A stretch of DNA of 60,237 nucleotides, taken from IMG/VR virus record IMGVR_UViG_3300045303_000084, positions 1-60,237 of that record, one strand, 5' to 3'. The stretch is from a virus. The translations under genes were made by a program, and so were the position numbers. Positions 15,801 to 23,327 of the stretch are shown one piece after another. The stretch's first letter is position 1; the number at the start of each line of letters is the position of its first letter. The notes beneath the pieces were generated by a model. That model worked only from the letters and a program-made list of their open reading frames with translations, did not search any database and was not told the origin of the DNA.

Positions 15801-17973
15801 ATTTGCCAATAACGAGGAGCGGATTGCGTACGTCCGGGCCGCGTACGCGGCTCAGGGTCATGACCCCGACACTGCCGAGACGGTTGCTCGCCGTGAGGGG
15901 GCTGGCCCGGCTGGCCCGATTGGTGACAACGGGACGAGTTTTGGTGCCATGCAACTTCACGTTGGCGGCGGCCTCGGTGACACATTCCAGCAGGAGACGG
16001 GATTAGACCCGCGAGACCCCAACAACGAGCGGGCGACGATTGACTGGGCCGCCCGTCATCTCGCTCAGACCGGTTGGTCACCGTACAAGGGCGCTGCTGC
16101 CGCTGGCGTTGGCAACCGGCAAGGCATCAACACGCAGACACCCGTGCCAATGCCGCAGGGTGGTCCATCGGGCGGCGGCGGCGAAGGCATGGTCACCTAC
16201 CGAGACGAATGGGGTAACGAGTACACGGTCACGGAGTCGCAGTTCCAGCAGCGCCAGCAAGTCGCGAACGGCACCAACCCCGTGTCGATTGTGGGGCGCA
16301 CGGCCGCGCAGGTTGGGGAGGCGACGAAACCGCAGACCGTCAATATGGGCAACTTCGGTCAGACTGCTGCTATCGGGAATCAGTGGGAGATCCCGGGCCT
16401 GTCTCCGCAAGCTGCGGCAGCAGCGTGCGGACCAGCAGCGGCGATGCTGTTCCTTCAGGCAACGGGACGGACGCCGAATAGCCAGGAGGCAATGGAGATC
16501 GCATCGAAGAACGGTTGGACACCCGGCCAGGGGATGACGCGCGGACCGGCAGGATTCAAGGGGATGCTCTCTGATATGGGCATCGACTACGCCACGCTGC
16601 CGAACACTGGTGCAGCAGCGGCGCAGTCGGTCCAATCGGGACATCTCACGGCGATCTCAACGGGCGGCGGCAATGTGCCACTCGATGCCGGCCACTACTT
16701 CGTGGCACAGGGCTTCAACCCTGAGACCGGCGAGTTCGACCTGGGTGAGACAGGTGGGGGAGCGGGTAACGCCCTCAAGGGTGGCTCGCGCTACATGACG
16801 GCTGAGCAGATCACCGCGCTTGCCGGACCGATCAATGGTGTCATTCAATTGCTCGGCCAGGTTCCGCCGGCAGCCGACGCAGCAGCCGCGAGTATGACGC
16901 CGATGGCCGACGCTACCACGGCGGTAGGCGACGCCAGCACAGCATCGACACCACCCATTACCGATCTTGCTGCCGCGACGACCACACTGCCGCCCGCGAT
17001 GGAGGCCGCCGCCGAAGGCACGACGGCGGCCGGTCAGGTGATGGCGGATGGTACGGCGGTCATGGGCGAACAGGTGCAGGCGAACTTCGATTTGATGCGC
17101 GAAGGCACCATCACCGCCGTGACGGATATGGGCGGTCAGATCCTCACCAGCGTCACAGATACAGCGGGCACGACCGTTCAGACGTGGACGGACCTTGCCG
17201 GCAACGTCACAAGCCAGACGGCCACTCTCGCCTCCGGCGTTACGCTCAGCATGGCAGATATGGGCGTTCAGACGACGGCTAGCGTCAACGAGATGGCCGG
17301 CACGATCACCACCACGATGACCGACACCGCCGGCAACGCCGTGACGACGGTGTCGGACATGAGCGGTCAGGTGATCGGGCAGTACGCCACGATGCAGACG
17401 ACGGCCGGCAGCGCCGTAACACAACTCGCCGCAACCGCTAATCAGCAGTTCGGAGACATGGCAAAGAGCGCCGAGCAGGTTCCGCCGTCAGTCAATCAGG
17501 TCAACGAATCCTTTAGCAGTGTGGAGGCGCCTGACGCCGGTCCGGTGGTCGATGCCTTCGGAGAGATGGCCGACGCTGCCGATGATGCTGCTAAGGCGGC
17601 GAAGAAGGCAGCCGAAGCGATCAAGGACATCACGCAGGCCGAGAAGGGCGGGAGCAAGGGCAACAGCAAGGAGTTCGCCAAGAAGGCATCCGGCGGCTGG
17701 ACGCAGGGATTGACGCTGGTTGGTGAAGAGGGGCCGGAGTTCATTTCGCCACAGCGGCCGATGTACGTTACTGATGCGCCTACCACACGGCAGATGCAGG
17801 GCGGCGGAACGGATAACACGGCGCTCGTTGCCGCGCTCAATCGCCTGACCGCGAGCCTGTCGCGTCCTACGCTCAACGTGTACGGCGCCGGTACCGAGGA
17901 TGTGGTCAGACAGGTTGTCCCGATCCTCAAGCAGATGGAGCGTGATGACATGAACCTGGAGGGGTTGCGCTAA
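12871..17973 (+). CDS. Tail tape measure protein with lysozyme-like and C39-like domains
   Basis: 1700 residues, the longest gene in the window, from GTG 12871. Residues 1-370 contain the phage tape-measure TP901-type core (ESQLSAIAAVSSKAEVAAVG; GTSFKTMLLKLSGDGKP). Repeated amphipathic and Trp-rich segments (WLGEQVSKIPWASVW-like) fill 550-870. Residues about 980-1085 look like a transglycosylase domain (VARREGAGPAGPIG, SFGAMQLHVGGG). Residues about 1180-1330 resemble a C39-type peptidase (ACGPAAAMLFLQATG; DAGHYFVAQGFN). The C-terminus is helical. The protein sets tail length, and the enzymatic domains would open the cell wall during DNA entry. Confidence 0.9.
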   Translation: MADVAALTVSILGTQTVTPAANAAVSALGSVESAASRVGASMVNVAANIAKVTAATVALGAGAAAAGLGNAVKVAADFESQLSAIAAVSSKAEVAAVGGMKAMSDVALQLGKDTAFSATQAAAGMEEMVKAGVSLTDVMGGGAKAALDLAAAGALEVSEAATIASNAMNAFALSGKDLPAIADTLANAANASATDVHQLGLGLASVGAVAHTVGLSFEDTTTAIAEFAQMGLKGSDAGTSFKTMLLKLSGDGKPAISMMKELGIITADGANQFFDAEGKVKSFAEISGVLQTAMKGLTKEQQINALQTMFGTDAIRAAAIAAEKGAEGANALTQAQKEVGGAAAVAKERLNNLKGAMEALGGSWEVIRIKIGTPFLPILTKGVQALTKALNDAEPTISAFAEKMAAGLDALIARATTAAPRLMAFGAGLVTFGRNVVTLAQAQLPRLLDAFEKLRGFVMDGGLASGAGGLVGGLVGAFKDIEPVVMSVGKQIVTNITETFNFLTTRVIPPLVSIIQQVGTVLERTLLPAAAATGATMRGIFGDTLDWLAKTVMPPFLSIVEQTANFWTQVMLPTIPSVAQALRTTLGETVQWLATDVWPKLRVAAEAAWTFISGTIVPAIPGLVRQLRDLLGGALTWLAETGWPALVKGATAAWTFLQDNVIPVVRDTYDWLKVKLPEAINTVVSTFETIKGKVGPIVEAALNGDIAGAIKNLGTAFAEFATLAMGWLGEQVSQIKWDQVWAQAVDVATALGTYLLGLAVDFATWLGEQVSKIPWASVWQRVVDAAAALARYLSLQAVDFATWLGAEVAKIPWPTVWANVKLTAQQVVDAVAAAASGLDAALTTWLQKQIETINWKGLGDSTGQFLGAMFVGAVTGGDGGGLKPETVRKALYDFFVGVFAGLWESLKAPIQKGFMDLLNSLTPTRPSWWPTAVPWPFGPQAGSGQQFPVGAGAASPGGQPGAPGRSTASPLSMQTGAFANNEERIAYVRAAYAAQGHDPDTAETVARREGAGPAGPIGDNGTSFGAMQLHVGGGLGDTFQQETGLDPRDPNNERATIDWAARHLAQTGWSPYKGAAAAGVGNRQGINTQTPVPMPQGGPSGGGGEGMVTYRDEWGNEYTVTESQFQQRQQVANGTNPVSIVGRTAAQVGEATKPQTVNMGNFGQTAAIGNQWEIPGLSPQAAAAACGPAAAMLFLQATGRTPNSQEAMEIASKNGWTPGQGMTRGPAGFKGMLSDMGIDYATLPNTGAAAAQSVQSGHLTAISTGGGNVPLDAGHYFVAQGFNPETGEFDLGETGGGAGNALKGGSRYMTAEQITALAGPINGVIQLLGQVPPAADAAAASMTPMADATTAVGDASTASTPPITDLAAATTTLPPAMEAAAEGTTAAGQVMADGTAVMGEQVQANFDLMREGTITAVTDMGGQILTSVTDTAGTTVQTWTDLAGNVTSQTATLASGVTLSMADMGVQTTASVNEMAGTITTTMTDTAGNAVTTVSDMSGQVIGQYATMQTTAGSAVTQLAATANQQFGDMAKSAEQVPPSVNQVNESFSSVEAPDAGPVVDAFGEMADAADDAAKAAKKAAEAIKDITQAEKGGSKGNSKEFAKKASGGWTQGLTLVGEEGPEFISPQRPMYVTDAPTTRQMQGGGTDNTALVAALNRLTASLSRPTLNVYGAGTEDVVRQVVPILKQMERDDMNLEGLR

Positions 17974-19724
17974 TGGCCGCCCGACTCGGATACCGCGATG
18001 TCGCTATCGCGAAGCGGAACACCGATCAGGCACTCGTCGCCGTCGCCAACCCCGTTGTAACGCTGTATGAGCCCGGTACGACAACACCACTTGCAGCAAC
18101 GGTCTACGCTGCAAGGACCGGCGGCACGACGCTGCCGAACCCGTTCACGGGCGCACCGGACGGCAGCTTCGAGTTCTGGATAGAGACTGCTCAGCCGGTC
18201 AAAGCTATCATCAACGGCGCATCCGCTGGCGCCGGTACCATCACGCGGGATTACACATCGCCAACCTATGAGGCCGGCTTCGTCACGCTAGACGGCAGCG
18301 GTGCGAAGTTGGCGATTGTCCACACGCCATCGGTCGGAACGGCCATACAGTCCGTGTTGACGGGCGGAGGCGGGAGCGTCCTGGCGCTGCAATCGACGCC
18401 CGGTAGCACCGTCAATATTATCCAGCCGGGGTATACGCAGGCACAGGTATTCGGGCTTGCCGTCATCAAGTCATTTCACGGCACCACTACGCATAACGGG
18501 AGCGCAACCGCCACCTTCAACCAGGTCCAGTACGACGCCACGTCGGTAGGGTCTGATGCCACAACGGCGAAGATGATTCACCACTGGACCGGGACGAATA
18601 CCACGGCCAACGCCACGGCGCGAACGCTAGAGATTGAGGCGATCCGCTATCACGCCTCGGCTGGAACCGGCGCCGCTACGTTGATTGGGGCAACCACGGC
18701 TGCTTCGATGAAATACGGATCGACACGCGGTATAGATATCGGGCTCGGCCACGACCCGGCTATCACCGATGCGCCGGTGTACATCACGGGGCTGGTCGGA
18801 CTGAACATCTTCAACGTTGGCGCGGCCGGACCGGATAGCAAGACGTGGGACGGCACGACGGCCGGTCAGCGCGGGAACAAGGCGACGACCGGGGTCGTGG
18901 TCTGGGGCGGCACCTCCAACGCCGGTGGCTTCAACTACGGGTACGTCTACAACGGCCCCGGTATGGCAGATCAGAACCTTCACACGACGACGGGGCGTAT
19001 CTGGCACGTCCGCGAGGCCGGCGGTGTCGATCAGATGCTTCTCTGGTCGGCCCACACGACGGGAACGGGTATCCAGCTCTCCAACACGAGCGGCACGTCG
19101 TTCCAGCGCTCCCTGAACGTCGAGGGCACGGGCGGATCGCATCCCGGCGCGCTGGGTATCTGGAACGCCAACGACAACCGCTACATGGCCGCGTTCTGGA
19201 AGTCCACGACGACATCCACGATTGACCAGTTCCTCGTCGGGGACGGTTCGGCAGCCGTACCCACAGTCGGATTTCTGTCCGACGTTGACAATGGCCTGTT
19301 TAGGATCGGCGCGAATAACTGGGGACTATCGGCCGGCGGCTCGACCGTTATCAACCTCACGGCGACGCAAATTGGCGTGACCGGGGGGAGCGACGCCTCG
19401 CCGGGAGTGGCCGGTTTCGCGGATCTGAATACGGGTTTTGTCTGGGACACCGGCGACGTGATGGGAATCTCAATCGGGGGTACCCGTAAAGTGACGTTGA
19501 GCGCGACAGGATTTGGGATTGGTATCACGCCAGCCAACCCGTTGCACGTCTCCGGGGCCAACGCCATCCGGATTGAGACATCCTCGAACTGGGTAGCCGC
19601 TTCCGGTGGCACGACCGCAACCAACCCCGGTATCACCGGCGGTCCCACTTCGGCAGTAGCCTCCGGGTGGCTCAAAGCGATCAATCTGGGTGGTACAACA
19701 ATCTACATCCCGTACTGGATCTAA
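17973..19724 (+). CDS. Tail fibre / receptor-binding-like protein
   Basis: 583 residues starting in the tape-measure stop. The N-terminal 90 residues begin with a short alpha-beta region and strands typical of virion-attachment domains (VVTLYEPGTTTPLAATVYA). The rest is Thr/Gly/Asn-rich beta sequence. Residues about 420-520 contain FLSDVDNGLFRIGANNWGLS, a motif common in tail fibre shafts, then a C-terminal tip. Its place between tape measure and distal tail gene is unusual for a fibre, so a tail-decorating role is possible. Confidence 0.65.
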   Translation: MAARLGYRDVAIAKRNTDQALVAVANPVVTLYEPGTTTPLAATVYAARTGGTTLPNPFTGAPDGSFEFWIETAQPVKAIINGASAGAGTITRDYTSPTYEAGFVTLDGSGAKLAIVHTPSVGTAIQSVLTGGGGSVLALQSTPGSTVNIIQPGYTQAQVFGLAVIKSFHGTTTHNGSATATFNQVQYDATSVGSDATTAKMIHHWTGTNTTANATARTLEIEAIRYHASAGTGAATLIGATTAASMKYGSTRGIDIGLGHDPAITDAPVYITGLVGLNIFNVGAAGPDSKTWDGTTAGQRGNKATTGVVVWGGTSNAGGFNYGYVYNGPGMADQNLHTTTGRIWHVREAGGVDQMLLWSAHTTGTGIQLSNTSGTSFQRSLNVEGTGGSHPGALGIWNANDNRYMAAFWKSTTTSTIDQFLVGDGSAAVPTVGFLSDVDNGLFRIGANNWGLSAGGSTVINLTATQIGVTGGSDASPGVAGFADLNTGFVWDTGDVMGISIGGTRKVTLSATGFGIGITPANPLHVSGANAIRIETSSNWVAASGGTTATNPGITGGPTSAVASGWLKAINLGGTTIYIPYWI

Positions 19725-19739
19725 ATAGGAGACGCATTC

Positions 19740-19934
19740 ATGGAGAGCGGACATATTGGCGACATCTACACTCGACTCACGCGCGCGGAGGACCGGCTAG
19801 AGGTCCACGTCGCGGAGTTATCCCGTCGCATCGAGCAGTTAGAACAGGCCGAGCAACAGCGGGCATCGGACCGCCAACAGTCCGAGCGTGCGGAGATAGC
19901 GGAACTTCGTAAGAAGGTTGCTGAGGCCGAGTAG
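19740..19934 (+). CDS. Small coiled-coil protein
   Basis: 64 residues from ATG 19740 behind AGGAGA. Almost the whole protein is a heptad-rich coiled coil (LTRAEDRLEVHVAELSRRI). It may be a chaperone or trimerising partner of the fibre-like protein upstream. Function inferred only from position. Confidence 0.55.
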   Translation: MESGHIGDIYTRLTRAEDRLEVHVAELSRRIEQLEQAEQQRASDRQQSERAEIAELRKKVAEAE

Positions 19935-19942
19935 AGATTGCC

Positions 19943-20176
19943 GTGACTCAGCATCAGGAAGCCATCGAGCAGACGAAAACGGTGTTGGCCGTGTATCGAA
20001 CCTGCGATCAGTGCGGTATCCGGGATCGGACACCGGCCGTGCCCGATATCCTCTTACCGCCTGATGGCTGGATCAGTGGCACGTGGTACACCCCGGATCA
20101 TGGACAGATCGCCGTGGACTTTTGCTCACCCGTCTGCGTGCGAGACTATGCGGGCGCAGTCGTGGAGTCTGCCTAA
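19943..20176 (+). CDS. Small Cys-containing protein
   Basis: 77 residues from GTG 19943. CDQCGIRDR (about residues 22-30) and CSPVC (about 62-66) form a CxxC...CxxxC site similar to the 9145 gene. Between them lies a Trp/Tyr-rich stretch (GWISGTWYTPDHG). Function unknown. The stop overlaps the next start. Confidence 0.55.
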   Translation: MTQHQEAIEQTKTVLAVYRTCDQCGIRDRTPAVPDILLPPDGWISGTWYTPDHGQIAVDFCSPVCVRDYAGAVVESA

Positions 20177-21063
20177 TGGTCGTCATGTTGCCTAGCGTTG
20201 TCTCCAGCGGCACCATTGAATATCGATGGGTCGACCCGGCCGGTGTCACGAGAGAGCTGCTTCCGAGCAGCGCCGTGAGCGTGCTGGTTGGCGAACGAGG
20301 ATTAGGTATTCCCGGCTTCGACCTGATGGAAGATAAACTTCCGAGCAACCCAGGCACCGTCCTTCGGCACGCCGCAACATCTTCTCGGGTCATTCAATTG
20401 CCGATCATCTGCGAGGCCGGCAGTCCGTCCACTTTGGAGGCACTGATGGACAGTGTCTATACGTGGTTCGCGACAGCCGACGAACGCGCTCGTACGCCGG
20501 GTTATCTCCATGTCACCCGTGCTGATGGCACGACGCGGCGCATTCGCTGTTACTATCGCGGCGGACTGGAAGGCGATCTGTCGTCGTCCGTGAGCGGAAC
20601 GAACTGGCGCCATGCCACGGTCACCCTGGTGGCACCGGGCGCGTACGCCGAGGATGCCGACCCCGAGGTGCATACCTACACACAGCCGGATTTTGGTGTT
20701 TCCCTTTCGATCATCAACACCGGCCAGTTGCCGGCCGCGCCAATCTGGACGCTCACTGGCCCGATGAACATGCTTTCAATCTACAACAACACGACCGGCG
20801 AGGCCATTGCGCTGACCTCAGACGGTGGCATCAACATCACAGCCGGAGATACGGTTGTTATCGATACGAGGCCGGCTGACGAGCGCGTGGGGTATCAGGT
20901 CCAGGACAGTGGAGGTAATAGTCTCTTCGCCAAGCTGACCGATGTCTCGACACTCTGGCACTTCCAGCCGGGGCTGAACCAGTTCGCATTCGGTCTTGCC
21001 GGGACGACCGTCCAGACGGAAATTGAGCTAACCTATTACGCGCCCTATCGGGGGATACGGTAA
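20176..21063 (+). CDS. Distal tail protein (Dit-like)
   Basis: 295 residues from ATG 20176 (ATG 20185 also possible). The N-terminal half has strands and the GLGIPGFDLMEDKLPSNPG motif typical of siphovirus Dit proteins. The C-terminal half (residues 170-295) resembles the galectin-like domain. Position directly before the tail-associated protein is the canonical Dit-Tal order. It would form the ring at the tail tip that docks the tape measure end and fibres. Confidence 0.75.
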   Translation: MVVMLPSVVSSGTIEYRWVDPAGVTRELLPSSAVSVLVGERGLGIPGFDLMEDKLPSNPGTVLRHAATSSRVIQLPIICEAGSPSTLEALMDSVYTWFATADERARTPGYLHVTRADGTTRRIRCYYRGGLEGDLSSSVSGTNWRHATVTLVAPGAYAEDADPEVHTYTQPDFGVSLSIINTGQLPAAPIWTLTGPMNMLSIYNNTTGEAIALTSDGGINITAGDTVVIDTRPADERVGYQVQDSGGNSLFAKLTDVSTLWHFQPGLNQFAFGLAGTTVQTEIELTYYAPYRGIR

Positions 21064-22643
21064 TGCCGGCGATTATGCCCAACTACCGCGTCTATGTTCG
21101 CGGCAGCGATTATCGCCGGCATGCGGAACTCTTTGACTGGGAACACCTTCAACTCAAGATCCGTTTCAACGAGGTTGGTACGTGGGCGCTGCGCATGAAT
21201 CGGAGCAGCCCTGAAGCAGCACTGATGGTGCGTCAGGCCGGCATCATCGTTACCCGCGATGACGAGACGATCTTCTCCGGTCAAGCATCAACCGAGTGGA
21301 CCCGCACCGGCACCACGCTGAGTGTCGCGGGCGTGGACGATATGGCGATCCTGGAGACACCGGCGCGCCCGGTGCCGGCCCAGGCGACGGGACCGTATGC
21401 GACACAGTTTGATACGCGGACGGGTGTCGCCAGTACCATCATGACCGCGTTTGTGTCCGATCAGGTTGGCACGACCGCGCCGTTTGGCTGGCGTATCGGC
21501 GCTATGAACATGACGGCTGATCCAGCCCTCGGATCGTCCGGGACATTCCAGGCCGAATGGGGTAAGCCGCTGATCGAGGTGCTTGGGCCATTCGCGGCCT
21601 CACCCGTGGCCGGTGGGCTCCGATTCGTCGTCCTCCAGAATGACCTAATTCCGAACACCATCACGTTCAAAGTTATGGACGTTGCCGACCTAACGCACGT
21701 TGCGAAGTTCTCGATTGCACTTGACACGGTGAAGGATTTTGAGGATACCTGGAAGTTTCCGGGCGCAAACTATGTGATGGTGGCCGGTGGCGACGCGCTT
21801 GGTGTCGATCGTACGGTAGTCGAGGGATCGAATAGCACCAGCGTTGCCGAAGTAGGGCGACGTATCGTCCAGTGGATCGATGCACGACACCTGACCACGG
21901 TCGCGCAGTTGAACCAACGGCGTGACGAGGCACTAGCAACGCTGGTGACATCTCGTCAGGTCAAGGTGACGCCGTTCAACAACCAATCGCTCGTGTTTGG
22001 CGTCCACTATGACATTGGTGACCTTGTGACGTTCGTTCTTGATGATGAGGTCTTCAACGACGTGATCCGCGAGGTAACACTCACCCTTGACCCAGAGGGA
22101 GGGGCAACGGCCGTGCCGATGCTCGGCAACACCGGCACGTCATCGGATGATCGTCTCGTCCAGCACATGAAGACGGTCGCCGCCCGTGTCAATCGTCTGG
22201 AGCGGTACTACGCGATGCCGGATGGCGCGATCCTGGCGCCGATGCTCGGGACGGGTGCGGTGGGCTCGACTGCGCTGGCGTCCGGCGCTGCTGCTGCTAA
22301 TCTTGGCTCCGGCAGCGTCAGCTCCTCGATGCTGGCTGCCGGCGCTGCCGTGTCGAATATCGGGTACACACCGGCCCGGGTATCTGCGAGTAGCTACACC
22401 GGGGACAACGCTGCGACGCGCACAATCAGCGTGGGATTCACGCCGATCTGGGTCCAGGTCACCTCGCCCGGCAACAGCGCAACGCTCTATCTGGGCGACG
22501 GGACGCGGCTGGTTCTGGAGGCCAGCGGCGATGTGATTGCCGGGCAGAGCGGCGGATTCGTCGCTGGTGGCTTCACCGCCCGTCATGACGGCAACAGCAA
22601 CAACGCGAGCGGCGTCACGTACTACTACACCGCGATTGGATGA
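21063..22643 (+). CDS. Tail-associated protein, Gp37-like (Tal)
   Basis: 526 residues following Dit, overlapping by one base. Residues 1-390 contain strands like those of the siphovirus ReqiPepy6 Gp37-like family (DYRRHAELFDWEHLQLKIRF; TVKDFEDTWKFPGANYVMV; YDIGDLVTFVLDDEV). Residues about 400-455 are an Ala/Gly/Ser-rich linker (ALASGAAAANLGSGSVSSSM). The last 80 residues are a small beta domain likely at the tail tip. No lysin motif is seen. Its stop lies 3 bases inside the stub at 22640. Confidence 0.75.
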   Translation: MPAIMPNYRVYVRGSDYRRHAELFDWEHLQLKIRFNEVGTWALRMNRSSPEAALMVRQAGIIVTRDDETIFSGQASTEWTRTGTTLSVAGVDDMAILETPARPVPAQATGPYATQFDTRTGVASTIMTAFVSDQVGTTAPFGWRIGAMNMTADPALGSSGTFQAEWGKPLIEVLGPFAASPVAGGLRFVVLQNDLIPNTITFKVMDVADLTHVAKFSIALDTVKDFEDTWKFPGANYVMVAGGDALGVDRTVVEGSNSTSVAEVGRRIVQWIDARHLTTVAQLNQRRDEALATLVTSRQVKVTPFNNQSLVFGVHYDIGDLVTFVLDDEVFNDVIREVTLTLDPEGGATAVPMLGNTGTSSDDRLVQHMKTVAARVNRLERYYAMPDGAILAPMLGTGAVGSTALASGAAAANLGSGSVSSSMLAAGAAVSNIGYTPARVSASSYTGDNAATRTISVGFTPIWVQVTSPGNSATLYLGDGTRLVLEASGDVIAGQSGGFVAGGFTARHDGNSNNASGVTYYYTAIG

Positions 22644-22732
22644 CCATAGTGGACTACCGCCATGCTGGTATGGGATGGAGTAACGGCCCGATCGAGGGCG
22701 GAAACAGCCGCATCCTCTCGCTGCCGTCACGA
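22640..22732 (+). pseudogene. Abandoned 5' part of the endolysin gene
   Basis: ATG 22640 opens a frame reading ...RHAGMGWSNG...RILSLPS and ends where the antisense HNH gene stops (22727). The working endolysin start at 23328 reads KHAGIHFPEN...TILGMPG. HAG, N, and the IL-x-x-P positions match at the same spacing within two gaps. Confidence 0.5.
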
Positions 22733-23257
22733 GTTGTGCCCCCACCATTTGCCTCGGCCCTTTGCTCTCATATCGGCTTGATTGGCTGCTGGTGTTCCAA
22801 GCCAGAGATGCCCGCGCCGTTCATAGGCCACGCCTTCAACGACATAGGTGCCGGCGGTGTCGTTACGGACACAGGCCGGATTATCTCCACCGGGGCAGTC
22901 GTGACAGACATACTCCCAGCGCGTTGGCCAGTGGCCCGTCGCAAGAAACCACGCTGCTTTAGACATCGTGGTCGACGTTTTTACTCCGTCCGGACGGACC
23001 GCGATGATGACGCCATAACCGAATGCGTGATGGCCGCCCGTTGCCACCCAGCAAGAGTGTGTCTTCTTGACACGTGGCCAGAATCGGTCCGGAAGTGGCG
23101 ACAATACGTGATCTCGCGACCGCTGCTCTGCCGAGCACGCAAACGAGCAGAATTTGACATTGCGATCGCTTCTCAGGCGAGTGGGGCCGCCGCAGACGAG
23201 GCACGTTCCCGTACCAATGTAGTTGCAGTACCGGCGCGTGGTACGATCGGGATGCAT
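22727..23257 (-). CDS. HNH homing endonuclease (HNH_3 type)
   Basis: 176 residues from ATG 23257 with GGAG 8 bases upstream. The zinc knuckle CLVCGGPTRLRSDRNVKFCS (residues 19-38) precedes a core with YVCHDCPGGDNPACV (114-128) and GHLWLGTPAANQADMRA (about 147-163), the His-Me-finger order. It shares the insertion between the Cys/His part and the GHLWLG part with the 7591 gene. The gene lies antisense between the tail-tip gene and endolysin. The stop is the complement of a Ser codon in the stub. Confidence 0.85.
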   Translation of the reverse strand: MHPDRTTRRYCNYIGTGTCLVCGGPTRLRSDRNVKFCSFACSAEQRSRDHVLSPLPDRFWPRVKKTHSCWVATGGHHAFGYGVIIAVRPDGVKTSTTMSKAAWFLATGHWPTRWEYVCHDCPGGDNPACVRNDTAGTYVVEGVAYERRGHLWLGTPAANQADMRAKGRGKWWGHNS

Positions 23258-23276
23258 CTGGTCACTCCAGGTGTCA

Positions 23277-23325
23277 GCCCCCGGCGGTGGCGACCGTGCG
23301 GGGGCACTTCGTGTTGAGAATTATA
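23277..23325 (-). promoter_or_regulatory. Endonuclease leader: extended -10 box and hairpin
   Basis: Minus strand TGG-TATAAT (23320-23325), ACACGAAG, a GCCCCC/GGGGGC stem (23277-23282 with 23300-23305; inner CGGT/ACCG), CTGACACC, GGAG, ATG 23257. The CAT before the -10 box is, on the plus strand, the ATG of the endolysin (23328). Confidence 0.65.
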
Positions 23326-23327
23326 CC

